Below are positions 1 to 7,857 of a DNA stretch of 25,028 bases, one piece after another. Under the pieces are notes generated by a model that saw only the letters and a program-made list of their open reading frames with translations, searched no databases and was not told the DNA's origin. Numbering within the stretch: the stretch's first letter is position 1; every line of letters begins with the position of its first letter. The position numbers and the translations under genes were made by a program. The DNA comes from Methanothrix sp. (GTDB lineage: Archaea; Halobacteriota; Methanosarcinia; Methanotrichales; Methanotrichaceae): NCBI GenBank assembly GCA_011620785.1, contig WOYM01000075.1, positions 1 to 25,028 of the forward strand. Direction: 5' to 3'.

Positions 1-55
1 GCGACACAACATCATCGTAGTCGCAAGCCCCGTCCTTCAGGGCGGGGTAGTTGAC
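1..55 (+). mobile_element. Right-end remnant of an IS200/IS605-IS1341 (TnpB-type) element
   Basis: A perfect 8-bp hairpin (arms 28-35 and 40-47, loop TTCA) is followed by GTAGTTGAC. This hairpin-plus-tail is the pattern I associate with right ends of archaeal IS605/IS1341 elements, where the end of tnpB overlaps the 3' part of the omega (guide) RNA. Reading frame 1 is open from base 1 to a TGA at 52-54 and gives a basic tail ending RKPRPSGRGS, which fits a TnpB C-terminus. Only the end lies in the window, so whether a full tnpB sits upstream is unknown. An ordinary GC-rich terminator hairpin is the main alternative. Confidence 0.5.
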
Positions 56-212
56 ATTTTTACCTCTACTCTGGCAAGAGGATGGGCTAAGGTGATCTCG
101 ATTAAAAAACTTATTCTTGAATTTCTCTCTCAAACGAACTCCTTTTGCATGACTCTTGGGTTTTCGTCCTCCGGATCGACGAGCTTAAGTTTTAAGGGGG
201 GAGAGGAGTGTC

Positions 213-740
213 ATGCTGCAGTTGAGTAGGAGAGAGACGAAAGAGACATGCATCGATGTAGTCCTGGAGACGGAAGGCTCAGGCAGGATAGATGTCGAAA
301 CGGAAATTGAGCTTTTGGACATGATCTTGACCTCTTTGGGGAAGGGAGCTCATTTCGATCTGAGGATCAAGGCCAGGGGAGATTCTGTTACCGGCGACCA
401 CCATACCATTGAGGACACAGGAATCACCCTGGGAAAGGCGATTGCTCAGGCAATAAAAAGCGGCATTGGCAGCTCAACTGTGCCTTCGAGCACTGCCCTG
501 GCAGTGGCCGCAGTTCGTTTCGGCGAGACCGGATACCGGGGCGAGTTCGGCTTTAAGAGCGAGAGCTCAGGAGGCATGACTCTGGAGAACTTCGGACACT
601 TCCTGCGCGCCTTGGCTTACAATGGAGGTTTCACCCTGGTCATCAGTGCTGAAGGTGGGGATGATATGAGCAAGATCGAGGCCATGAGCACCGCTTTAGG
701 CAGAGCGATCAGAAGGGCCTGGAAGGACTTTGAAAAATAA
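213..740 (+). CDS. hisB: HisB-family (imidazoleglycerol-phosphate dehydratase-like) protein with a degraded active site
   Basis: The 175-residue protein aligns by eye along the whole IGP dehydratase fold: N-terminal RRETKET, central GDHHTIEDTGITLG (about 60-73), and a C-terminal helix ending ALGRAIRRAW. True HisB dehydrates imidazole-glycerol phosphate in histidine synthesis with two Mn ions held by paired His/Glu motifs. Here only HHTIED and one C-terminal Glu survive. The FDHML motif is LDMIL, the DEAL motif is STAL, the later single His is Val, and the HHxxE motif is MSKIE; FKA is STA. The fold assignment is secure, but dehydratase activity is doubtful, and a paralog with another role is my inference. 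The purine-rich stretch before ATG 213 supplies the ribosome site. No other his gene is adjacent. A hairpin terminator follows. Confidence 0.75.
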   Translation: MLQLSRRETKETCIDVVLETEGSGRIDVETEIELLDMILTSLGKGAHFDLRIKARGDSVTGDHHTIEDTGITLGKAIAQAIKSGIGSSTVPSSTALAVAAVRFGETGYRGEFGFKSESSGGMTLENFGHFLRALAYNGGFTLVISAEGGDDMSKIEAMSTALGRAIRRAWKDFEK

Positions 741-764
741 TATCGAATTGCAGAAAAAGAATAA

Positions 765-788
765 CCAGGGAGGCCTGCCCTGGCTTTT
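765..788 (+). terminator. Hairpin terminator after the HisB-like gene
   Basis: Six-base arms CCAGGG (765-770) and CCCTGG (778-783) enclose a 7-base loop and are followed by CTTTT. It lies between the stop of the HisB-like gene and the convergent stop of the S-layer gene at 798, so it could serve either strand. Confidence 0.5.
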
Positions 789-797
789 GTATCTTAT

Positions 798-3722
798 CTA
801 GCTCTTGCTCCTCATATAGAATGCTATGGCAAAAGCCAGAAGAAATGCGGCATAACCAGGACCATTGCTCTTCTTGGCTTTATCCGCAGTACCTTCTCCA
901 GCAAGAACGGTTATGGTGCCGTTGGTGATGTCCTCCGGCTCAAAACCGCTCCATCCAGTTACATTGATATCGATTATCCCATTCGGCTCAATCGCTCTAA
1001 AGCTCAATTCCGCCTTGCTGCAGTTGGCAGGGAAGATGATTCTCATCATTCCCAGAGCCTCCTCAAGCTGCCAGGAGGGGCTGCAATTGCCCGAGATGCC
1101 CAGAGCCTGGGCATTGTTTGAATCGTATGTCAAATTGATCCATCTTTCCACAGAGGATGAAGGAATCTCGACTGGAATGGAGGCAGTCTCACCTGCAGAA
1201 ATTTCTGCTGAGCCCAGGGATATGCCGCGCATGGGGGCAGCAGTGACATTGAAGAAATCGCCCATTGTCTGAATAGCATTGACAGCATTCTCTATCCTTA
1301 CCCTCAGCTCATACCGGCCGGGCTCTGCTCCTGCTACTCTCACATGAGGCTCAAGAGAGTCAATTGTACCATGCAAGGTATGATTTTTGGCGCTGGGGTC
1401 CAGTCTGCCGTTAACAATGTCCTGGAACCTCAGAGAGCTCTCATCGAGCTCGATCTTGACAAAATTCTTCCTAATGGTCTCATTGGCCAGCATTGAATCG
1501 TAATCTGAGGTGACGTTCAGCTTCTCGTACTCGCTTCTGGATACATAGTAGATTGAATCGCTTTTCAGTATCCTGCCGATCCTCCCAGCGGAATTGAAGT
1601 ATACACCAACCTGCTCTTCTGGAGAGGACTTATTCAAGCGCAGCAATGCTGGCACCAGATTCTCCCCCACATCCATGATCCGGCCATTGTCATCGCTGAG
1701 CTGAAGGGATGTGGCATTCCAAACCCAGTTGAACATCCAGAACTCGCCCGATCCCTGGCCGAGGTTTGTGATATCTCTGGAAAAGACCGTCCGGTTTAAT
1801 GAGTCCACAATCTCCGCAGTGACCTCTTTTATCTCTGCCGCCTGCTCAAGCATGGTGAAGCTAGCCGGGGTCTTTGAGGTCACATTGTCTGGCACGATTA
1901 TGGTTGGAGGGCTTGGAGATGGCACGATATATTCTTGAGTATAAAGATAGTACCGCAGAGTATTGTTGTCTGCCACCCGGATATTCATCATTGGAGCCAA
2001 GGAGACAGTCGAGTCGCGGTTCAAATTGATATAGTCATCGTTGACCATCATTATGCCAAGTGGATCGACGTTCACAATCTGCATCTCTCCAATGCCATTG
2101 CCCTCCTCCACAGGAATAATAAATTGATCGGATATCTGGAAGATGGCATCGATGGTGGCAAAGCCCTTGGATATGTTGTTAAAAACATTGTCTACGTGTA
2201 CCATTATGATCGGCAGGTCGTCGACATCGCCCATATCTTTTTCATAGATGTAGGTGGAGTTGGATTTTACCACAGAGCCTTCAATCGATGCTCCATCCTT
2301 TAGAAGCTCCAGGAAAATGCTATCGTTTTCCAGGTCGCGAATACGGATTTCATAGCCTTCCTGCAGAGAATAGTTGCCAACAAATGCGACACCCTGGTAC
2401 TCTTCATCGATGAGCACCCTGCCCAGATACTCATTCTCCAGCAAGCTCTTTGAGGCATTTGTGCCCATCAGGCTGCTGTCGTATCCTGCAAACCATTGCA
2501 TTCCCAGGAAATTTATAACTAAATAGTATCCCCAGGGCTTGAACTCAAATTCCTTGGGCTCAAGGAGCGTGGTATACTGGAAGCCCTTCTGAAATGCAGT
2601 ATTATTCTCTTCATACACAACAGGATAGGATGGCGGAGATACCCTCCTGTCCTGGACGGAATAGAGAACCAGGGTCTCATCCCCCAGCATATCTTCTGGA
2701 TCAAAATAAAATCCGCTGTAATTCAATGATTTCCATCTGGCGGTGACAGAAGAATCATAGTCTCCCAGCTTCACTGGGATTTGAGTGCTGGCACTGAATG
2801 CTGGTCCTCTTATCTCTTGGATCCCGTAGTCGAATATTATGCCCACAGGATAATATATAAGCGTAGGCTGATCGAGGATGACCAAAAGCAGATACTGGGT
2901 TAAAAATACAGATGAGTCTCTCTTAAGGTTTATATCAACGGTATTTCGAAATTCCAGACCATCCTCAGATAGATCTTCAAGCTTCATATTTCCCAGGGTT
3001 CCTCCCTCGACGAGCTTGGCGATGGGACTGTCACTGGTCTGGAAGATCCCGTTCACCTCAGCAAATCCACCGTCTTCGCTGCCCATGGCATTGGCCAGAT
3101 GGACCAGGATGACAGGTACATCATCCATTTTAAAGACGAAGTCCTCGCCAATGCTCACCACTGAGTCGTAGACGCGCTTTTCATTTTTATAGAGAGCGAA
3201 ATTCACAACGTCGTTCTTCTCAGAGATCCCGCCCAAGGTCAGGGAATAGCCCTGTGAGAGAGGAAGAGTCGTATTATAGGTCAGAGTATATTCGGTATCC
3301 TCGTCTCTTAATATCTCCCTAAGCTCTCCTTTGGCCAGGGAGCTGACCTCATCGGTAAAAGAACTATCAGGATAGCTGGCCAGATAGAGCTTGCCAAATA
3401 GCGCTATAACCTCATAGGACCCCCAGGGAGCATAATCAAAATGCTTCGACCATGGCCTGGAGAGGTAGGTGATATCGCCTTTTTTCGCTGTTCTTCCAAC
3501 CACATCTTTTACCTGGAGCTCTTCTCCACCTGCGTCCTCATCCAGATCATAATAGAACCAGCCGAAGTCGTTCGCTCGCCAGGTTCCATCGCCGTAGCTG
3601 AGATTGCCTCGAACGGTAGCAAACTCTGCTGCGTCCTGTGCCCATGCACCGCAAAAAAGGCTGATATTTATTGCTGCAGCCAGAAGCGCAACTATGAAAC
3701 AGATCTTTTTTATTTCATTCAC
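798..3722 (-). CDS. S-layer protein with two S-layer duplication domains and a C-terminal membrane anchor
   Basis: This large exported protein has 974 residues from a GTG at 3722. That start places a basic stretch (EIKKI) directly before a hydrophobic signal segment ending near GAWA, as expected of a Sec signal. An in-frame ATG at 3773 would add 17 residues and leave almost no room for the divergent cfbC promoter. Two tandem copies of the methanogen S-layer duplication domain (PF07752 type, as in Methanosarcina MA0829) span about residues 35-285 and 330-610; each carries a PWG(S/Y)Y-type motif and a VILVH/IIMVH strand. A further 330-residue region follows, including a cohesin/Ig-like stretch near ISAGETASIPVEI, then a final hydrophobic helix and a basic RSKS tail. 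Many N-x-S/T sequons suggest N-glycosylation. It probably builds or anchors the surface layer. Confidence 0.85.
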   Translation of the reverse strand: MNEIKKICFIVALLAAAINISLFCGAWAQDAAEFATVRGNLSYGDGTWRANDFGWFYYDLDEDAGGEELQVKDVVGRTAKKGDITYLSRPWSKHFDYAPWGSYEVIALFGKLYLASYPDSSFTDEVSSLAKGELREILRDEDTEYTLTYNTTLPLSQGYSLTLGGISEKNDVVNFALYKNEKRVYDSVVSIGEDFVFKMDDVPVILVHLANAMGSEDGGFAEVNGIFQTSDSPIAKLVEGGTLGNMKLEDLSEDGLEFRNTVDINLKRDSSVFLTQYLLLVILDQPTLIYYPVGIIFDYGIQEIRGPAFSASTQIPVKLGDYDSSVTARWKSLNYSGFYFDPEDMLGDETLVLYSVQDRRVSPPSYPVVYEENNTAFQKGFQYTTLLEPKEFEFKPWGYYLVINFLGMQWFAGYDSSLMGTNASKSLLENEYLGRVLIDEEYQGVAFVGNYSLQEGYEIRIRDLENDSIFLELLKDGASIEGSVVKSNSTYIYEKDMGDVDDLPIIMVHVDNVFNNISKGFATIDAIFQISDQFIIPVEEGNGIGEMQIVNVDPLGIMMVNDDYINLNRDSTVSLAPMMNIRVADNNTLRYYLYTQEYIVPSPSPPTIIVPDNVTSKTPASFTMLEQAAEIKEVTAEIVDSLNRTVFSRDITNLGQGSGEFWMFNWVWNATSLQLSDDNGRIMDVGENLVPALLRLNKSSPEEQVGVYFNSAGRIGRILKSDSIYYVSRSEYEKLNVTSDYDSMLANETIRKNFVKIELDESSLRFQDIVNGRLDPSAKNHTLHGTIDSLEPHVRVAGAEPGRYELRVRIENAVNAIQTMGDFFNVTAAPMRGISLGSAEISAGETASIPVEIPSSSVERWINLTYDSNNAQALGISGNCSPSWQLEEALGMMRIIFPANCSKAELSFRAIEPNGIIDINVTGWSGFEPEDITNGTITVLAGEGTADKAKKSNGPGYAAFLLAFAIAFYMRSKS

Positions 3723-3788
3723 CTCTCTGTGAACCTGTCCTGGATAAGCTGTATATCCTATGGCAAACCACAAACCAACCGGAGTAAG

Positions 3789-4604
3789 ATGTCATCTATT
3801 AAACACGTTGCGATATATGGCAAAGGCGGTATCGGCAAGTCGTGCACTGCCTCGAACATCGCTGCTGCCTGTGCCGAGGAAGGCCACAAGGTTTTAATGG
3901 TGGGCTGCGATCCGAAGAGCGACTCAAGCATCACCCTCATAGGAAGGAGAATTCCCACGATGATGGACCTCATCCTCAAGGGAGGAGAGTTCAAAGAGGA
4001 GGATGTGGTCCATCAGGGCTTCAGAGGAGTCAGGTGCATTGAGGTGGGCGGGCCCGAGCCGGGCGTGGGATGCGCGGGACGGGGCATAATCGTTGCCATT
4101 GATTTTTTGCGGAAGGTATCAAAAGCGATGGAGGAGGTGGATCTGGTGCTCTATGATGTGCCAGGGGACATCGTCTGCGGGGGATTCTCCGCTCCAATCA
4201 GGAAAGGGCTGGTGAGCCAGGCCTACATCATAACCTCTGGCGAGTACATGCCCCTTTATGCGGCGAACAATATCAGCAAAGGCCTCCTGCGATTGAATAC
4301 CCCTCTTGCAGGGGTGATATGCAACTCTCGCGAGGCAGCTGGGGAAAGAGAGCGCGAGATAGTCAACCAGTTCGCCCAGGAGCTGAACAGCCGGATGGTG
4401 GCCTTCATTCCCAAGGAGCCGATAGTCCAGCAGTGCGAGAGGAGGACGGTGACTGTGATCGAGGGGGCTCCCGATTCGAAGATCGCCGCTGTCTACCGGG
4501 CCCTGGCAAAGGAGATCATGTCCGGGGGAGAGGCCAGGATCCCTGAGCCTCTTAGCGATGAGAGGCTGAGGGAGCTCTCCCGCGATCTGGGCTCTGAGGA
4601 GTGA
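3789..4604 (+). CDS. cfbC: NifH-like reductase component CfbC of F430 synthesis
   Basis: This 271-residue homodimeric ATPase of the NifH superfamily has a P-loop GKGGIGKS at 11-18. It has the two 4Fe-4S ligand cysteines expected of a bridging cluster: Cys95 in PGVGCAGRG and Cys130 in VPGDIVCGGF. In methanogens this type (CfbC) feeds electrons to CfbD for the reductive cyclization of Ni-sirohydrochlorin a,c-diamide on the way to coenzyme F430, the cofactor of methyl-CoM reductase. The downstream cfbB supports F430 rather than nitrogen fixation; no nifDK or cfbD gene is visible here. The start is ATG 3789 because the P-loop family begins close to its first residues and GGAG lies just upstream at 3781-3784. 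It is divergent from the S-layer gene, with about 66 bp between the starts. Confidence 0.9.
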   Translation: MSSIKHVAIYGKGGIGKSCTASNIAAACAEEGHKVLMVGCDPKSDSSITLIGRRIPTMMDLILKGGEFKEEDVVHQGFRGVRCIEVGGPEPGVGCAGRGIIVAIDFLRKVSKAMEEVDLVLYDVPGDIVCGGFSAPIRKGLVSQAYIITSGEYMPLYAANNISKGLLRLNTPLAGVICNSREAAGEREREIVNQFAQELNSRMVAFIPKEPIVQQCERRTVTVIEGAPDSKIAAVYRALAKEIMSGGEARIPEPLSDERLRELSRDLGSEE

Positions 4605-4638
4605 AAAGAAGAAGTAAACGCAAGAGAGTGGCTTTGAG

Positions 4639-6039
4639 ATGGGCATAAAAATGAGGGCAGACTGTCCCCGCATCCTCTTAGCGGGGGACAGAAGCTCCAG
4701 CGGCAAGACGACCATAGTAGCGGGCTTGCTCTCCGCCTTGCGGGGCAGGAATCTGAGGGTTCAACCCTTCAAGGTGGCAATGGACTACATCGATCCCAGC
4801 TATCATACCTGGATCACAGGCCGAAGCTGCCGCAACCTGGATGGCTATCTGATGAACGAAGCTGCCGTCCGCGAGATCTATGCCCATGCTGCGCAGGGGG
4901 CGGATGTGGCGGTGATCGAGGGGGTGCGTGGCCTTTACGAGGGATATGAGGGAGATCTCGGCTCAACCGCTCAGATTGCCAAGATGCTCCGAGTGCCGGT
5001 CATCTTCGTGGTGGACGCGCGCAGCATCACCCGCAGCTGTGCTGCCCTGGTCAAGGGGTATATGGACTTCGATCCTGAGGTTCAGATCCGGGGGGTGATA
5101 CTGAATAAGGTGGGCTCGGAAAGGCATGCGGACAAAGCGATAAGGGAGATCGAACGCTATGCAAATGTGGAGGTAGTGGGCACTATCCGGCGCAATGAGG
5201 ATATGCACCTGGCCATGCGCCATCTGGGCCTGGTGCCGGTGCTGGAGGGGAAGACCCGCCACGAGGGCTTCGAGGAGAGGGTGGACCGGATCCGGCAGAT
5301 CGTGGAGGATGGCCTGGATCTGGATAGAATCAGGGAGATCGCCCGCGAGGCCGAGCCTCTGCCTGAGATAGAGCCAGACCTGTATCTGAAAAACGATTGC
5401 GGCAAGGATCTCTCCATCGGCGTCGCTCAGGACGAGGCCTTCAACTTCTACTACCGGGACAACCTGGAGCTGATGGAGCTGGCTGGAGCGAGAATAGTCC
5501 CCTTCAGCCCTGTGCATGACGCCTCTCTGCCAGAGGTGGATGGGATCTACATAGGCGGTGGCTATCCGGAGATTTATGCTCGCGAGCTGTCCGAGAACCA
5601 GAGCTTCATCAGTTCGATCCAAAAAGCGCACGAAAAGGATATCCCCATTTTTGGGGAGTGCGGCGGGCTGATGTATCTGGGCAGGGAGATCGAGTGGGAT
5701 GGAGAACGCAGGGAGATGGCGGGCCTTATTCCAGGCAAGGCCAGGAGGGGGACCAGGCGTACAGTTAGCTATGTGCACGGCCATCTGGCCCAAGCCTCGC
5801 CTCTGGGAAGGGCGGGCGAGTACATCATGGGCCATGAGTTCCATCATTCGGAGATGCTGATCGACCCAAAGGCGAGGGTTGAGTACGCCATCCGGCTGGA
5901 GCGGGGAACGGGAATTGCGGATGGTCTGGATGGCATTCATAATGGAAACCTGGTGGCCAGCTACTCGCATATTCACAGCGCATCCTTTCGGGGGTTTCCG
6001 GCCAACTTCCTCGCTGCTTGCCGGGATAGGCGGCAATGA
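4639..6039 (+). CDS. cfbB: Ni-sirohydrochlorin a,c-diamide synthase CfbB (CobB/CbiA family)
   Basis: The protein has 466 residues and the two-part architecture of cobyrinate a,c-diamide synthases. The N-terminal ATP-binding domain contains a P-loop-like GDRSSSGKTT (16-25) and DYIDPSYH (49-56). The C-terminal class I glutamine amidotransferase domain has nucleophile Cys341 in FGECGGLMYLG and a late SYSHIH motif (441-446). It uses glutamine and ATP to amidate the a and c side chains of Ni-sirohydrochlorin. The 34-bp spacing after cfbC argues for the F430 enzyme over the cobalamin enzyme, though the families are close. An in-frame ATG at 4651 (residue 5) is an alternative start; neither has a clear ribosome site. 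Confidence 0.87.
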   Translation: MGIKMRADCPRILLAGDRSSSGKTTIVAGLLSALRGRNLRVQPFKVAMDYIDPSYHTWITGRSCRNLDGYLMNEAAVREIYAHAAQGADVAVIEGVRGLYEGYEGDLGSTAQIAKMLRVPVIFVVDARSITRSCAALVKGYMDFDPEVQIRGVILNKVGSERHADKAIREIERYANVEVVGTIRRNEDMHLAMRHLGLVPVLEGKTRHEGFEERVDRIRQIVEDGLDLDRIREIAREAEPLPEIEPDLYLKNDCGKDLSIGVAQDEAFNFYYRDNLELMELAGARIVPFSPVHDASLPEVDGIYIGGGYPEIYARELSENQSFISSIQKAHEKDIPIFGECGGLMYLGREIEWDGERREMAGLIPGKARRGTRRTVSYVHGHLAQASPLGRAGEYIMGHEFHHSEMLIDPKARVEYAIRLERGTGIADGLDGIHNGNLVASYSHIHSASFRGFPANFLAACRDRRQ

Positions 6040-6064
6040 CGCAGAGTGAATTAAAAAATTAAAT

Positions 6065-6075
6065 AAGATATAATA
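6065..6075 (+). promoter_or_regulatory. TATA box for the split-barrel gene
   Basis: The A/T-rich AAGATATAATA lies about 60 bases before ATG 6132, in the gap after cfbB. A GGTGA ribosome site follows at 6121-6125 with 6-base spacing to the start. It suggests the gene has its own transcript. Confidence 0.5.
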
Positions 6076-6131
6076 TCGAAGCTCAGGTATTTATTGAATG
6101 CGGACTTCTATTAGCACAAAGGTGAATTATC

Positions 6132-6536
6132 ATGGTTAAAATGCCAGCCGATGTGAAAGAAACCCTGGAGATGCAAAAGCCCGTTCCCATTGCCACTGCC
6201 AGCAAATCAGGAGTCCCGAATGTGGTATTTGTCGGACTGCTCAAGATCATAGATGATGAGACGCTGATGATTGCAGACAACTTCTTCTACAAGACCGCTC
6301 AGAACCTGGAGGAGAATCCCAAGATATCCATCCTGTGCTACAATGGCGAGACCAAGAAGTCCTTCCAGATCAAGGGCACTGTCACAGTCTCCAAGGAGGG
6401 AGTGGACTATGAGGCCATGAAATCCTGGGTGCACGGAGTCAACAACAAGCTCCCGGCCAAGGCCTGCGCCATGGTCAAGGTCACTGAGATCTACAACGCT
6501 ATGTGGGGACCGGCTGCAGGAAAGCAGATAGCTTGA
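6132..6536 (+). CDS. Pyridoxamine 5'-phosphate oxidase-family (FMN split-barrel) protein
   Basis: This is a 134-residue single-domain protein of the PNPOx-like split-barrel type. The typical opening is present: a short helix, then PIATASKSGVPNVVFVG (about 18-34), then DDETLMIADNFFYKTAQNL, the strand-helix unit that contacts the flavin phosphate in this family, and SFQIKGTVTV. Members usually bind FMN or F420 as dimers; archaeal ones are often of unknown substrate. It is too short for a true PdxH and lacks its C-terminal part, so pyridoxal synthesis is unlikely. It has its own promoter and ribosome site and ends in a shared hairpin with the convergent protease gene. Confidence 0.8.
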   Translation: MVKMPADVKETLEMQKPVPIATASKSGVPNVVFVGLLKIIDDETLMIADNFFYKTAQNLEENPKISILCYNGETKKSFQIKGTVTVSKEGVDYEAMKSWVHGVNNKLPAKACAMVKVTEIYNAMWGPAAGKQIA

Positions 6537-6537
6537 A

Positions 6538-6576
6538 AATGATGGACTATACCCCGTCCATCATTGCACTTTTTCA
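6538..6576. terminator. Bidirectional hairpin terminator
   Basis: Perfect 10-base arms (6538-6547 and 6556-6565) with an 8-base loop sit between two convergent stop codons. A T-run (6569-6573) follows on the + strand. It starts two bases after the split-barrel stop and ends near the protease stop at 6574. Confidence 0.6.
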
Positions 6577-7452
6577 CTTCCGATCTCTCACCAGTGGCAC
6601 GTACTCCACCCCTGGCCGGCTTCTGCCCATTTCCATGCGGTAAAGCTCCATCAGGGAATAGACCTCCTCTGGCACATCGGTCTGCACGCAATCCCCCAGC
6701 AAGGCTCTTGCGTCCTCGGCCATGAAGGGATGGTCGTGGGTATATTTTCCGGATACGAACTCCTCTATGATCGTCTCCATCCTCGCGGCATCACTGCATT
6801 TGTCCTCCAGGATCTTCCGCAAGAGCTCTCTTATCTGGGCCAGAGCCTTTCTGGCCTCCTCCACATACACCAGAGTCTTATCGTCCATCTCATCGATCTT
6901 TTTCTTCTCGGCCACCGCCAGGAGGGATGTGGCGGGGTAAGCACCCTGGGCATCGCCCAATTGCGGATCGACCGGCCCGAGGGCAGCATGTTGGTCCATT
7001 ATGATCTGATCGGCGGCAAAGGCGATCAGCGTTCCGCCGCTCATGGCATAATGGGGCACAATTACCGTTTTTTTGGCGGGATGGGATTTCAGAGCCATCG
7101 CGATCTGGGTGGCAGCCAGGGCCAGTCCTCCCGGAGTATGAAGGATGATGTCTATGGGGATATCCTTCTGCGCCCGGCGGATAGCCCTTAAGACCTTCTC
7201 GCTGTCCTCGATATCTATGTACCGGGCGAGAGGAATGCCAAGGAAGCTGATCGTCTCCTGGCGATGAATGAGGGTTATGACCTGGCTGCCTCTGGCTTTG
7301 CCCAGCCGGGCCAAGACGCGCTTTCTTTCCGCCTGAAGATAGTTCCTCTGGAGCATAGGCACCAGAAAAAGGAGAACGAATATAATTATCCAGGCGTTAC
7401 CAAGCAGGCTGCTAAAAGCATCCGTGCCCGTCTGAACTAAAGTCGGATCCAT
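6574..7452 (-). CDS. SDH-family membrane-bound Clp-fold serine protease
   Basis: The 292-residue protein has an N-terminal membrane helix (hydrophobic run NAWIIIFVLLFLVPML) followed by a Clp/crotonase-fold domain of the archaeal SDH (Ser-Asp-His) type. The Ser lies in HYAMSGG (about residue 138), followed by Asp in FAADQI (148) and His in DQHAALGPVDPQLG (155), the order that gives the family its name. The HTPGGLALAATQIA segment matches the SppA/ClpP substrate-binding loop. It probably cleaves membrane or exported peptides at the cytoplasmic face. I chose ATG 7452 over an in-frame TTG at 7461 because a TATA box 30-45 bases upstream suggests a leaderless or nearly leaderless transcript. Confidence 0.85.
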   Translation of the reverse strand: MDPTLVQTGTDAFSSLLGNAWIIIFVLLFLVPMLQRNYLQAERKRVLARLGKARGSQVITLIHRQETISFLGIPLARYIDIEDSEKVLRAIRRAQKDIPIDIILHTPGGLALAATQIAMALKSHPAKKTVIVPHYAMSGGTLIAFAADQIIMDQHAALGPVDPQLGDAQGAYPATSLLAVAEKKKIDEMDDKTLVYVEEARKALAQIRELLRKILEDKCSDAARMETIIEEFVSGKYTHDHPFMAEDARALLGDCVQTDVPEEVYSLMELYRMEMGRSRPGVEYVPLVRDRK

Positions 7453-7480
7453 CGGTATCAAGGATCAATTGGTCTGGATC

Positions 7481-7496
7481 GTATTTAATATTTATT
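7481..7496 (-). promoter_or_regulatory. TATA box for the SDH protease gene
   Basis: On the minus strand AATAAATATTAAATAC lies about 30-45 bases before ATG 7452, just after the TRAM gene stop. This spacing predicts transcription starting almost at the start codon. Confidence 0.45.
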
Positions 7497-7501
7497 TTCC
7501 G

Positions 7502-7729
7502 TTAGACCTTATGGCCGATGGCAAATCGCCTCATCACCTTATCGATCTGGATCCGGGCGTCGTCGCCTACATTGGTGTCGGCCACGAAGATCACAAATCC
7601 ATCCACTCTGGCAATGCCATCGCCCTCACGGGCAATGTCCTCGATTTTGACATCGTACTCTTCTCCTACTGCAACCGGTACAGCTGGAGCGGACCCGCCA
7701 TCGGAAGATCCCATTTCACCTCTGAACAA
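7502..7729 (-). CDS. Single TRAM-domain protein
   Basis: The small protein (75 residues) is nearly all TRAM domain: VGEEYDVKIEDIAREGDGIA followed by FVIFVADTNVGDDARIQIDKV, a beta-barrel RNA-binding fold. Archaeal stand-alone TRAM proteins are proposed RNA chaperones comparable to bacterial cold-shock proteins. I prefer a TTG start at 7729 (protein beginning MFRGEMGSS), because GGTGA lies 5 bases upstream of it. An ATG at 7714 has GAGGTGA immediately before it and would be 5 residues shorter. A longer reading to 7789 adds residues unrelated to the family. The protease gene lies 49 bp downstream on the same strand but has its own TATA box. Confidence 0.85.
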   Translation of the reverse strand: MFRGEMGSSDGGSAPAVPVAVGEEYDVKIEDIAREGDGIARVDGFVIFVADTNVGDDARIQIDKVMRRFAIGHKV

Positions 7730-7857
7730 GCTTTCACCGTCCTTCGCGAAAACCAGAAAACAGTTTTGCGCTGGTCTTGGCCTCGACATCTGACTATTAA
7801 ATTCTTTTGCTCAATTAGGCCAATTTATTTCTGCTAGAATGCTAGTCTTTCCGAAAT

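Noticed and set aside
3789..4604. Nitrogenase iron protein (nifH)
   Set aside because: The next gene is a CobB/CfbB-type amidotransferase and no nif genes are visible, so the F430 reductase component CfbC is the better call.
4119..4715. 198-codon minus-strand frame opposite cfbC
   Set aside because: It is antisense to the NifH-like gene and spans the cfbC-cfbB junction with no domain signal.
4963..6036. 357-codon open frame on the minus strand opposite cfbB
   Set aside because: It lies wholly antisense to a well-supported gene in GC-rich codons, has no recognizable motif and no ribosome site; it is a shadow.
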